Positions 18,801 to 27,922 of a stretch of 64,000 nt of DNA are shown piece by piece. Within the stretch, counting starts at the first letter, position 1, and each line of letters begins with the position of its first letter. The translations under genes were made by a program, and so were the position numbers. Under the pieces are notes generated by a model. That model ran no database searches. It worked only from the letters and a program-made list of their open reading frames with translations, and was not told the DNA's origin. The stretch comes from Acidobacteriota bacterium (lineage in GTDB: Bacteria > Acidobacteriota > Blastocatellia > Pyrinomonadales > Pyrinomonadaceae), in contig JADJOS010000005.1 of the NCBI GenBank assembly GCA_016713675.1, positions 310,001-374,000 of the forward strand, in the 5' to 3' direction.

Positions 18801-18857
18801 TTGACGTAGTAATCACATAGATTTAGCATTTACGAACGGCTGATTAAAAGCTAAAAT
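18801..18857 (+). promoter_or_regulatory. Candidate tandem sigma-70 promoters for the signalling operon
   Basis: Two promoter-like pairs are visible. The first is TTGACG at 18801-18806 and TAGCAT at 18824-18829 with a 17-base spacer. The second is TTTACG at 18829-18834 and TAAAAT at 18852-18857, also with 17 bases. Both point at the FHA gene that starts at 18912. The 271-base divergent region also has to hold the promoter of the exporter operon, which I could not place with confidence. This is consensus matching only. Confidence 0.45.
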
Positions 18858-18911
18858 ATCGTTTTGGTCAATACGTCACCGTTTGAAATATCTCATTGGA
18901 ATCAGAACAAT

Positions 18912-19517
18912 ATGATCAAGTGTCATAATTGCGGAACGGGAAACCTTGATACATCGCAATATTGCGATGAGTGCGGAACCAAACTCGTTCGCTTTCAACA
19001 AGATGCGGCTCAGGCACCGCTTTATGTGCCGCCGGTAGTCGAAACGCCGTCTCCGCTTGAGGTCGCGTCGGAACCACCGGTGCAGCGATCCGTACAAGTA
19101 ACCTCGGTCGGAATTCCGCCGCTCAACGGCGTTCTTGATCCGGTTCCCGAAGTACGAACGAGTCAACAGGGAATTGACTCGGTCATGAACGCGAAGCTGG
19201 TTATTGAACGGGGTGACGGACCGGGTTCGGAGTTCAGGTTGGTCGGCACAGAATCAATAATCGGACGCTGGGATGCTGACAACGGCGTCTTTCCTGATGT
19301 TGATCTTGACTCGCACGATCCTGAAGCCAAGGTCTCGCGTCGTCATGCACGTGTCCGAATGGAAAATGGCGTTTACGCGATAGAAGATCTCGGGTCGACG
19401 AATGGAACCTACGTTAACCGGGGCCGCCGGCTTTTGCCCGGTATGGCACAGACGCTGAACGACGGAGACGAGATCATTGTCGGAAAAACGTTTTTACGCT
19501 TTCATATATCAAATTAG
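18912..19517 (+). CDS. Zinc-ribbon FHA-domain protein
   Basis: A cytoplasmic phosphothreonine-binding protein of 201 residues. The N-terminus is a zinc ribbon (CHNCG...CDECG). A Pro/Val-rich linker leads to an FHA domain at about residues 95-195 with the family motifs GR, SRRHARV and LGSTNGTYVN. The ATG at 18912 places the ribbon at residues 4-24; a TTG 16 codons upstream is in frame but adds nothing family-like. It is first in an operon with a Ser/Thr kinase and a PP2C phosphatase, so it probably reads the phosphorylation state set by them. Confidence 0.85.
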   Translation: MIKCHNCGTGNLDTSQYCDECGTKLVRFQQDAAQAPLYVPPVVETPSPLEVASEPPVQRSVQVTSVGIPPLNGVLDPVPEVRTSQQGIDSVMNAKLVIERGDGPGSEFRLVGTESIIGRWDADNGVFPDVDLDSHDPEAKVSRRHARVRMENGVYAIEDLGSTNGTYVNRGRRLLPGMAQTLNDGDEIIVGKTFLRFHISN

Positions 19518-19544
19518 TACGGTAAGGGATTATCTCTTCACGAA

Positions 19545-22157
19545 ATGAAACACTGTCACGAATGCGACTCTGAAGTCGGGGATCTCGACATATTTTGCCC
19601 GTACTGCGGCATCACGCTGAAGGCTGCGATCATCGACGAATCTTCCAATGATGATGCGTTTTCGAGCACGATCGTAATTCCGCCGCCACCCTCGGCCGAG
19701 GAGTCCGGAAACGTTAATGCCGAATTAACAATCTTTGAACCCGACAAGTCCTCAAAAATAGAGCAGTCGTCGGCTGCCGACCCGACAAAGATCGACGATG
19801 AATTAGACGAGTCCGCAGTTGACGACCTAGTATCGGATGCCCCGGCGGAGCTATCAGACACGGAATCGTCAGTCGATGTCGAAGTTTTGCCAAAGGAGCT
19901 CGATTCGACGGTGTCCGCTCCGATCGAAGAAATGGAAACTCCCCTCATCGCTCAACGGTTGACCGGGTCGATAGGTTCAATATCAGGAAGGTTTTCCCCA
20001 CCAAATCCTGACGAAATTAGCGAAATTCTGTCAAAACCTACCCAAGATCCTGAATTCGATCCTGACGAACTGCCTGATGAAGCGGAATCCGAAATCGAAG
20101 GCCCGCCGGAAGGCGATATCAAGTCTCTTGACGAAGGACCGATCAGTGATTCGGAATCGGGTGAGAACATGTCTGACAGCGGGTCTGACGATCCCCTCAA
20201 TGACCCTCAGTCGCCGACGATCGAAGAAATTGCTGTTCCGACCGACGACGTACCGACTCCGATGTTGCTTGTGAATAATGAAATCGAAGGCTCGACTGCG
20301 GCAACAGACGAAAGCACTCTCGACGAGATTGCTGATGCCGAATCTGCGGACACCAATGAGGATCAAGCTGACTATAAAGACGGCCCCGGAACCGGAACCG
20401 AAATTGAGTCGGATCCATCGGAGCTGATCGAGACTGATACATCCGCTGTACAAATTGAGAAGGATCTGACTATCGACTCGCCGGTCCAACAAGCTGCTCT
20501 GCCTATTGACGAAGCTGGATCGCAAGACGATTCGGCGGATCCATCATTGGATGCGGAGCCCGTTCTAGCTGCGTCCGCCGAAACGGGCATTCCCGAGGAG
20601 GCCGAAATCGCTGCAGAACAGACAATTGAAAGTTCTGAAGATCAGGAACTGCCCGTTGCCGTGACAGACGAACCCCTTCAGCACGCTGTTTCAGTTACGG
20701 GTGACGGCCTTTCCGATGCTGATCCAAATGGCGGGACAACGCCGAATATCGGGTCCGGCGACACCGATGGACGCAGGTCAGGACTTAAACCGCTTGCCGA
20801 GGGAACAGTCTTAAATGACCGCTATCTTATCAAGCGAAAGATCGGCGGCGGCGGAATGGGTGCGGTCTATCTCGCTTTTGACAACAATCTTGGCGGCGTC
20901 GAACGTGCCGTCAAGGAAATGGTGCAGGCTCATATTGAGGAAGAACAGCAAGAAAAGGCGATCGACGATTTCAAGCGGGAATCGATGATCCTTTCTACGC
21001 TTGACCATCCTTCGATCCCGACGATCTACGATTATTTCTTCGATTCACAGGAGGGCCGGTTCTATCTGGTGATGAAGTATATCTCCGGAGGTGACCTTGC
21101 CGGGAAACTGCGCTCTACGCCGGAGGGCCGAATTGATGAACGAACGGTCACCGATTGGGCACTTCAGATCATAGATGTACTTGATTATCTGCATAATCTT
21201 CCTACGAAGATCGTCTACCGTGATCTTAAGCCTTCCAATGTGATGATCGACGGCAAGTCGGGCCGGATCATGCTTATCGACTTTGGTATCGCTCGCTCGA
21301 TCAATCAGAATCAGGAGAAAGGTGTTACCGCGGTCGGCACGATGGGTTATGCTCCGCCCGAACTTTTCAGCGGCAATGTCGAGCCGCGTTCGGACATCTA
21401 CAGCCTCGGCTCGACGATGTTTCATCTGCTTACGGGTGCGGATCCGCAAAATAATCCGCTATTGATCTTTGATTTTCAAAAGAACCCTCGCCCGCGGCAG
21501 ATCAACCCGCAGCTTTCGGATCAGATCGAACGGATATTGATGCGTGCCGTCGAATATAACGCCGACGCCAGGTTTGCTTCAGCTGCTGAAATGAAGCTCG
21601 CACTTGCTTCGCATCTTGAAAACCTGGCTGCCGGCCAAGTAACGTTCGGTGTCACCGAGGTGCCGCAATCGGTTAGTTTGCAGCATCAGATCGTGTTTTG
21701 TGGATTTTGCGGACAACGCATCGTTGCGACCGATATGTTCTGTGCATTCTGCGGCTCCAAACAACCGCTAGCTCAGCATGGCGTACATCGCGAAGTATAT
21801 TCTCATTCGATCGGGACAGCTCGCCTCGTTATCGAGGGCACCAGCGACCTTTCGGCACCGGCCTATGGCCTTGAGAAGAACGAGAATCTGGTGGGCCGTC
21901 GCGATCCGATGTCGAATATTTTTCCTGAAGTCGACCTTTCTAAATATGATCCGCAGACAAAGATCTCTCGTCGTCATGCAAAAATATGGCGCGACGGCAA
22001 CAACTATCTGGTCGAGGACCTTGGGTCCTCGAACGGGACAATTCTACTTACAAAGGTTAGTGACACGCTGCGATTATTGCCGCATCAACCACATCCCCTT
22101 GCCAGCGGCGACCGTATCCGCATCGGTGACACAACATTACAATTTATCGTCGGATAG
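19545..22157 (+). CDS. Ser/Thr protein kinase with zinc ribbons, acidic linker and FHA domain
   Basis: A Hanks-type kinase of 870 residues. Layout: zinc ribbon 1 (residues 4-21, CHEC...CPYCG), a ~390-residue very acidic low-complexity linker rich in Asp, Glu, Ser and Pro (about 30-420), the kinase domain (about 425-690; Gly loop IGGGGMGAVYLA near 431, VYRDLKPSN with the catalytic Asp near 560, DFG near 578, APPELF), zinc ribbon 2 (about 718-740, CGFCG...CAFCG) and a C-terminal FHA domain (about 775-865; SRRHAKI, LGSSNGT). There is no membrane segment, unlike PknB-type kinases, so it is predicted to be cytoplasmic. The ribbon and FHA resemble those of the preceding gene, suggesting shared partners or domain exchange. 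Substrates are unknown. Confidence 0.92.
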   Translation: MKHCHECDSEVGDLDIFCPYCGITLKAAIIDESSNDDAFSSTIVIPPPPSAEESGNVNAELTIFEPDKSSKIEQSSAADPTKIDDELDESAVDDLVSDAPAELSDTESSVDVEVLPKELDSTVSAPIEEMETPLIAQRLTGSIGSISGRFSPPNPDEISEILSKPTQDPEFDPDELPDEAESEIEGPPEGDIKSLDEGPISDSESGENMSDSGSDDPLNDPQSPTIEEIAVPTDDVPTPMLLVNNEIEGSTAATDESTLDEIADAESADTNEDQADYKDGPGTGTEIESDPSELIETDTSAVQIEKDLTIDSPVQQAALPIDEAGSQDDSADPSLDAEPVLAASAETGIPEEAEIAAEQTIESSEDQELPVAVTDEPLQHAVSVTGDGLSDADPNGGTTPNIGSGDTDGRRSGLKPLAEGTVLNDRYLIKRKIGGGGMGAVYLAFDNNLGGVERAVKEMVQAHIEEEQQEKAIDDFKRESMILSTLDHPSIPTIYDYFFDSQEGRFYLVMKYISGGDLAGKLRSTPEGRIDERTVTDWALQIIDVLDYLHNLPTKIVYRDLKPSNVMIDGKSGRIMLIDFGIARSINQNQEKGVTAVGTMGYAPPELFSGNVEPRSDIYSLGSTMFHLLTGADPQNNPLLIFDFQKNPRPRQINPQLSDQIERILMRAVEYNADARFASAAEMKLALASHLENLAAGQVTFGVTEVPQSVSLQHQIVFCGFCGQRIVATDMFCAFCGSKQPLAQHGVHREVYSHSIGTARLVIEGTSDLSAPAYGLEKNENLVGRRDPMSNIFPEVDLSKYDPQTKISRRHAKIWRDGNNYLVEDLGSSNGTILLTKVSDTLRLLPHQPHPLASGDRIRIGDTTLQFIVG

Positions 22158-22165
22158 GCCACTTT

Positions 22166-22681
22166 ATGCAAGCAACGCGTTCACTTACCGATTTGGAGTC
22201 GACGGAAAAGGAAAACAATCACAATGAGTTGATCTCAACTCTCGTTCCAACGGATTTTCAGCCGCCATTTTTATTGAGGTTGGGCTCGGCTCTGATCGAC
22301 TATATCGTTCTTTTGATCTTGCCCTTGACCGGGCTCTTGTCCGAGAGAATGGTTGGCCATACCGGCTTTGGAGTTTTCGCAGATCGGACCATCTGGCTCC
22401 TCGCCTTTCTGCTTGCCGGTGCGAATGTCGTATTGCTGCCGCTGTTTCGGGGACAGTCGGTCGGCAAAATGCTTACAGGTATTCGGATACTGCGAATCGA
22501 TGGAACACCCGCGGGCTTTGGAGCATTGATCGTAAGACAAACGCTGGGATATGCGTTGACGGTCGCGACATTCGGACTTGGGTTCCTTATAAGTGCGTTG
22601 AATGGCAGCGGCCGTACGCTTCACGATTTTTTGACCGGTACCGTCACTGTCCGTGCGACTCGCCGCACTGTCTCAATTTAG
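22166..22681 (+). CDS. RDD family membrane protein
   Basis: A 171-residue inner-membrane protein of the RDD family. It has a polar N-terminus of ~35 residues, then three or four hydrophobic segments. The family pattern is visible in RLGSALIDYIVLLILPL (with the Arg and Asp of RDD) and in GQSVGKMLTGIRILRIDGTP, followed by GRTLHDFLTGT. The molecular role of RDD proteins is not settled. It starts 8 bases after the kinase gene and 4 bases before the phosphatase gene, so it is part of the signalling operon. Confidence 0.85.
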   Translation: MQATRSLTDLESTEKENNHNELISTLVPTDFQPPFLLRLGSALIDYIVLLILPLTGLLSERMVGHTGFGVFADRTIWLLAFLLAGANVVLLPLFRGQSVGKMLTGIRILRIDGTPAGFGALIVRQTLGYALTVATFGLGFLISALNGSGRTLHDFLTGTVTVRATRRTVSI

Positions 22682-22685
22682 TATT

Positions 22686-24341
22686 ATGGCACAACTGTTA
22701 ATCAGACAATCAGGCCAGCCCGAATACTCGGTGCCGTTATCTCGGCTGCGTACGACTATTGGCCGTTCTGCACGGAGCGATGTATGTATTCCGGATGCAT
22801 TCGCGTCTCGCTTGCATGCAGAGGTAAGAAAGGAAGGAGATGCGTTCTGGCTGCACGATCTAGGTTCGGCGAATGGTACGAGATACAACGGCAGCATCGT
22901 GACCGTTCCCACCGTTCTTCTTAATGGCGGAGAAATACAGATCGGGGAAACCGTACTGCGCTTTGAGGACGAACGAACTGTTCCGCGAAATATTAGTGCA
23001 ACACTCTTCGCGGACACCAATGCACTCGACCCGTCGACCACAATTGCACTTACCGGCCGCAGAAATCCAACGACCGAGATCTTGGATTCGCAATTTTCCA
23101 GCCGCACCGACCTGCTCGGGCTGATCAGCAAGGTGGGTGTTACGCTTCTGTCGGCCACCGGGTTGGACGATACTCTGAATCAAGTCGCGTCCCTCGTATT
23201 TGAGGCTGTCCCCGCGGAACGCGTTGTGATTATGCTTCGCGATGAAAAATCCGACGGCGGGATGCAGATCAAGGTAGCCCGCGTCCGCGGCAAGGACGAA
23301 ATACCTGACGAGGTCCGTATCAGTCGCAACGTGATGACGGAAGTGGTTGAAAATGGGAAGGCCGTTCTGACGTCAGATGCCCAACATGATCCCCGTTTTG
23401 CGAGCCAGACGATCGTGCTCCAAGGGATCCGTTCTGTACTTGCCGTACCGCTCAGTGTTGACGAACGCAATGTCTTTGGTCTGATCTACGCAGATTCGCC
23501 GACTTACGAATCGACTTTCAAGGAAGAACATCTCGATATCCTGACGACTCTTGCATCGGTCGCATCGATTCGTGTCGAAAACGCAAGCTTGATGGACGAA
23601 CGGTTGAACCGCGAACGAATGGAACGCGAACTCGAACTCGCGACCGAGATCCAGCAGCGTTTTCAGCCGGCCGGCCCGCCTACGGTCGACGGTTACGAGT
23701 TTCAGGGGATCTCATTCTCTTGTTACGAGATCGGCGGCGATTATTACGATTTTCTTCCGCGCCACGACGGGAAAATGATGGTTGCTCTCGGCGATGTTTC
23801 CGGAAAGGGAACTGAGGCCGCCTTGTTGATGTCCAGTCTTCATGCCGAGATGAACGCTCAGGTAGCCGCAAAGACGCCGCTCGAGGACATGGTCGTGTCG
23901 ATCAACAAGTATCTAACCGAAAATACGCCGGCAAATCGCTTTATCACATTGTTCACTGCGGAACTCGATGCAGCCTCAGGCGGACTCAAATTCATCAACG
24001 CCGGTCACAATCCGCCGCTTATCGGTCGGGCCGACGGCACCATCGAACAACTTGCGTCGGGTGGATTACCGCTTGGGATCATGCCGTTTGCCGAATATGA
24101 GGTCGGGACGGCAGGACTCGGTCCGGGAGATGTTCTTGTAATATACTCCGACGGCGTTTCCGAAGCGAACAATATCAATGAAGATGAATTTGGTATGGGC
24201 CGACTGACAGCTGTGATCAGTGCGAACGTAGGACGATCCGCATCCGGCATACGTGACAAAGTCGAATCGGCATTGTCTGAATTCACCGGTACGGCCGCAC
24301 CAAACGACGACATCACGCTCGTCATCGTTAAAAGGATTTGA
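22686..24341 (+). CDS. FHA-GAF-PP2C (SpoIIE/RsbU-type) protein phosphatase
   Basis: A 551-residue regulatory phosphatase, expected to remove phosphate from Ser/Thr residues. It has an N-terminal FHA domain (about residues 1-90; GRSARSD, SRLHAEV, LGSANGTRYNG), a GAF domain (about 135-295; VPLSVDERNVFGLIYAD), a short helical linker (LATEIQQRFQP) and a SpoIIE-like PP2C domain (about 335-550). Metal-binding signs are EIGGDYYDF, GDVSGKG, INAGHNPPL and the terminal NDD. The ATG at 22686 is preferred over an upstream TTG because it starts right at the FHA fold and lies after the RDD stop. It is probably the antagonist of the kinase two genes upstream. Confidence 0.92.
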   Translation: MAQLLIRQSGQPEYSVPLSRLRTTIGRSARSDVCIPDAFASRLHAEVRKEGDAFWLHDLGSANGTRYNGSIVTVPTVLLNGGEIQIGETVLRFEDERTVPRNISATLFADTNALDPSTTIALTGRRNPTTEILDSQFSSRTDLLGLISKVGVTLLSATGLDDTLNQVASLVFEAVPAERVVIMLRDEKSDGGMQIKVARVRGKDEIPDEVRISRNVMTEVVENGKAVLTSDAQHDPRFASQTIVLQGIRSVLAVPLSVDERNVFGLIYADSPTYESTFKEEHLDILTTLASVASIRVENASLMDERLNRERMERELELATEIQQRFQPAGPPTVDGYEFQGISFSCYEIGGDYYDFLPRHDGKMMVALGDVSGKGTEAALLMSSLHAEMNAQVAAKTPLEDMVVSINKYLTENTPANRFITLFTAELDAASGGLKFINAGHNPPLIGRADGTIEQLASGGLPLGIMPFAEYEVGTAGLGPGDVLVIYSDGVSEANNINEDEFGMGRLTAVISANVGRSASGIRDKVESALSEFTGTAAPNDDITLVIVKRI

Positions 24342-24364
24342 ATTAACTAACAAGGGGAGATCAA

Positions 24365-25252
24365 ATGGAGCGAAAGACCGCGGACGAATATCCACAGGAG
24401 TTATTAGATCTTTTTCATGAATATCAGCACGGTGATATGGACCGGCGTTCATTCTTGAACAGCCTCGGAAAGTTCGCCGTCGGCGGACTTACGGCCGCCG
24501 CGATCTTTGAAAGCCTCACGCCGAACTTCGCGTGGGCACAAACGGTACCCCCGGCCGACAAGGATATTAAAGTCGGTTATGAGACCGTACAATCTCAGGC
24601 CGGCAACGGCTCGATCAAGGGTTACCTCGCCAAACCTGCTAAAGGCAAGAGATTTCCTGCAGTGCTGGTCATTCACGAGAATCGCGGTCTTAATCCTTAC
24701 ATCGAAGACGTCACACGCCGCTTGGCAAAGGCCGGATATCTGGCGTTCGCTCCTGACGGATTGACCTCGGTCGGCGGCTACCCCGGTGACGAGCAGAAGG
24801 GCGTGGCCCTTTTTCGCACGGTTGACGGAAAGAAGATGACTGAGGATTTTGTAGCTGCTGCTATGTGGCTGAAGAATCGTCCGGACAGCAAACGCAAATT
24901 GGGAGCGGTAGGTTTCTGCTTCGGCGGCGGCATGGTCAACCAACTCGCTGTACGCTTAGGTCGCGATCTTAACGCAGGGGTTGCCTTTTATGGTCGACAG
25001 GCCGGAGTCGCTGACGTGCCGAAGATCATTGCACCGTTGTCGTTTCAATATGCCAGCAACGACCAAGGCGTCAACGCCGGTATCGCCGCGTATGAGGCCG
25101 CCCTCAAAGAGAACAAGAGGAAGTTCGAGAGCTACATGTACGAAGGCAAACAGCACGGCTTTCACAACGACACCACACCACGCTACGACGCCGAAGCAGC
25201 CAAACTAGCGTGGGAACGCACACTCGCATTCTTCAAAAAGCATCTAAAATGA
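24365..25252 (+). CDS. Dienelactone hydrolase family protein with Tat signal
   Basis: An exported alpha/beta hydrolase of 295 residues. The N-terminus has a ~25-residue extension before a twin-arginine motif (DRRSFLNSLGKFAVGG), as in the YghX-type branch, and cleavage probably follows FAWAQ. The catalytic Cys lies in GFCFGGG and the His in KQHGFHND; the Asp is probably in ASNDQG. The substrate is unknown; the family hydrolyses lactones and esters. GGGGAG precedes the ATG by 6 bases. It has its own 23-base leader after the phosphatase stop and may be the last gene of that transcript. It overlaps the convergent next gene by 9 bases. Confidence 0.88.
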   Translation: MERKTADEYPQELLDLFHEYQHGDMDRRSFLNSLGKFAVGGLTAAAIFESLTPNFAWAQTVPPADKDIKVGYETVQSQAGNGSIKGYLAKPAKGKRFPAVLVIHENRGLNPYIEDVTRRLAKAGYLAFAPDGLTSVGGYPGDEQKGVALFRTVDGKKMTEDFVAAAMWLKNRPDSKRKLGAVGFCFGGGMVNQLAVRLGRDLNAGVAFYGRQAGVADVPKIIAPLSFQYASNDQGVNAGIAAYEAALKENKRKFESYMYEGKQHGFHNDTTPRYDAEAAKLAWERTLAFFKKHLK

Positions 25253-25951
25253 CGATCGGGCGACGTAAACAGAATTGACAGACGTTGAACCCGAATACGG
25301 ATTTGGAAATTCGATGTTTTGTGCAGCTGCCGTTTCGAATACAGAACTTAGATGTGAAGTAAAGTCATCATTGACAGGGTCGTTCGACCAAAGCGCGAAC
25401 ACGCCGTTGGGCTTAAGTTGCGATTTTACTGCGGACAGTCCTTCCGTCGAGTAAAAGTTCTCGTTGCCTGGATCGAGATAATGTTCGGGTGAATGGTCGA
25501 TATCCAAAAGGATCGCGTCGAATTTTCGATGTTGGTCATTGGCGTCGAAACCAACGCGGGCCAACCCGAAGAAATCGCCTTGGCGGAGCTCGCATCTAGG
25601 GTCTTTAGTGAGCATTTGTCCATTGGGTACCAGGCCCATATTGTGCCAATCGATCACTGCCTGAAAAAGATCTAATACCAAAAGACGAATGACACGATCA
25701 CTTTTTAGTGCCTCGACGGCTGTGTAGCCAAGGCCGAGGCCGCCGATCACAACGTCGAGATCGTTTTCGAGCGGAGCCAGGCCGAGGACCGCGAGCTGCC
25801 TCTCGCTTTCTGTAAATAGGCTTGACATTAAATACTCATCCCCGAGCTTTACCTCAAAAACCTCTCGGTTCTGAATACGCGGTTCTGTCCTGCGTCGAAG
25901 CGTAAGGTCGCCGAGCGGAGTTTTTTGATAACCAAGTTCTTCGATACTCAT
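25244..25951 (-). CDS. Spermidine-synthase-like SAM-dependent enzyme
   Basis: A 235-residue Rossmann-fold protein of the spermidine synthase/methyltransferase group. The nucleotide site appears as VVIGGLGLGYTAVEAL (about residues 68-83) and the acidic motif as AILLDIDHSPEH. The N-terminal ~60 residues carry beta-strand-like GDEYLMSS as in aminopropyltransferases. The catalytic motif that would separate polyamine synthesis from methyl transfer is not clear, so the reaction is uncertain. It is a single gene on this strand, convergent with the hydrolase. Confidence 0.75.
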   Translation of the reverse strand: MSIEELGYQKTPLGDLTLRRRTEPRIQNREVFEVKLGDEYLMSSLFTESERQLAVLGLAPLENDLDVVIGGLGLGYTAVEALKSDRVIRLLVLDLFQAVIDWHNMGLVPNGQMLTKDPRCELRQGDFFGLARVGFDANDQHRKFDAILLDIDHSPEHYLDPGNENFYSTEGLSAVKSQLKPNGVFALWSNDPVNDDFTSHLSSVFETAAAQNIEFPNPYSGSTSVNSVYVARSSF

Positions 25952-26096
25952 GGTGACCTTTACTGTCGGAATGCAGAAGACTCCGCTTGTTCACAACCAA
26001 TCCCCTGCTGTTAAACCGTCGCGTTAAAACTTGTTGACCAACCCGCACCCTATAGCCTAAAATAGAACCTGGTGTTTCCCTTGCGCCTTCCCGCCG

Positions 26097-27904
26097 ATGC
26101 CTTTTGTGCCCAAAAAAATAAGTCTGATCTTATTCGTCGTCGTCACTCTTTTGGCGGTTGGCTTGATTCCGCTTGTGCTTACGGGCTGGTTTTGTCGGAC
26201 AAGAGTGGACGCGAACTGCGTGCCTCGGAAAATCGGTATCAGATCCAACTCGTTCAGGACAAAGCACGTCAGATCGAGATGTTCGGAAAGCGTTTTGCTT
26301 CCGTGGTCTCCGGCCTGGCGATGGCACTCGAACTCTCAAATAATACCGCTGTTATCTCTTCTGCTCAAACAGAGTCAAAACTCGCCGGGATCCTAAAGGA
26401 CAATCCCGATCTTCTCGCTCTCGATCTAAAACCGGAAGGCACTGAGCCTCTCTCCGTATTTCGACCCGAGGGGCTGACGCGTGTTGACGTCGATACGATT
26501 TCAGCAGAGGCTTCGGCCCTACCGCGTATCGGCAGGCTGTCCGTTGGACAACCCCGGAAGATCGAGCCAAGCGGTATTGTCGTGATGACCTTTTCGAGCG
26601 ACGTTTTTGTCGGCGGTGCTAAGGCCGCAACGATCGTTGCTATCGCCTCGCTTCAGGGCGTGTCCCAAAGCGTTGTCGGACTTGCCGCAACCAAAGAAGA
26701 GGACCTCTGGAAAGGGGGCTTGCCCATTGTGTTCGTTGTTGACGCGAGCGGCTCGACAATCTTTCATCCCGATCCCGAACTTGCCTCAACACGAGAGTCG
26801 ATGATCGATCTCAAGATCGTACAAGAATGGCTCGAATCGGGAACCCAGGTTCAGTCTGCGCTAGTTCCGTTCAAGGCAAGTTTCAATGGTGTATCGCATG
26901 ACATGATAGGGGCATATTCGACAGCTAATATCAGCGAAGGCTATAAATTTGGCGTGATCACAATGCAGGACGAAAAGACCGCTCTTGCATCTGTCGGCGA
27001 AATGCGGAATCAAACATGGCTGATAAGTATGCTGTTTGCGGCATTAGCGCTTGTCGTTGGCCTTGTTGGCTCACGATATATGACCGCGCCGCTGATGCGG
27101 CTTGTGAACGCCTCGAAACTAATTGCCGCCGGCGATTTTTCTTCCAGAGTTGAAACGAGCAGCGTCACGGAACTTGGCACGCTGGGCGAATCATTCAACT
27201 TCATGACCGATAAGGTCGAAGAACAGATCGCCAATCTCGCAAAAGCGGCCGCCGAGAACAGGGAACTCTTTGTCGGTACGGTGAAGGCCCTCGCGGCAGC
27301 GATCGACGGCAAGGACAAGTACACACGCGGACACAGCGAACGGGTCGCCCGCATTTCGGTCGCCATGGGCAAACGCCTGGGAATGGGCGAAGAAGAGCTC
27401 GATACCCTTCGCATGAGCGCGCTGCTCCACGACATCGGTAAGATCGCCATCGACGACGCCATTCTCAAGAAGCCCGCGGCACTGACCGATGCCGAATACG
27501 AGATCATGAAAACACACCCGCAGCGCGGCTATAAGATCATGTCGCAGATACCGGCAATGAAAGACTTCCTGCCGGGCATGTATATGCACCATGAAATGGT
27601 CAACGGCCAGGGTTATCCGCAGGGCTTGACCGGTGACCAGATTCCGATGCAGGCAAAGATCATTTCCGTTGCTGATACTTTCGATGCAATGACGATCGAC
27701 CGTCCGTACTCGAAAGGAATGGAATTGCAGCCTGCATTGGAGCGGCTGCGAAGTTTTGTTGGCACGCGTTATCAGCACGAAGTGGTCGAGGCCCTTGTGG
27801 ACGCCTGTGCTGACGGAGAAGTAGCCAACGGGATCGTTAGGCAGCTGGCCGCGATCCGCGCAGCTGAAAATGATTCCCAAAGTCAAATAAAGCTTGTTGC
27901 CTAA
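26097..27904 (+). CDS. HD-GYP phosphodiesterase with sensor and HAMP domains (frameshift near 26190)
   Basis: A membrane-bound c-di-GMP phosphodiesterase-type protein of about 602 residues if repaired. The ATG at 26097 opens MPFVPKKI and a classic first membrane helix ending LVLTGWF at 26193. The continuing frame then becomes meaningless, while the next frame carries on with LSDKSGRELRASENRYQ. One extra T in the T-run at 26190-26193 joins them. After that come a dCache-like periplasmic sensor (about residues 40-310), a second helix, HAMP (about 330-385) and HD-GYP (about 395-585): HSERVARIS, LLHDIGKIA, HHEMVNGQGYP. The usual Asp of HHExxDGxGYP is Asn. The upstream part of the longer open frame from 26072 is therefore not the real N-terminus. 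Confidence 0.85.
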
Positions 27905-27922
27905 CGGGCTTTTGGTTTGCGT

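Noticed and set aside
26072..26190. N-terminus of the HD-GYP protein in the longer open frame from 26072
   Set aside because: It gives a polar, His/Arg-rich stretch with no membrane helix, while the overlapping frame from 26097 gives a normal anchor.
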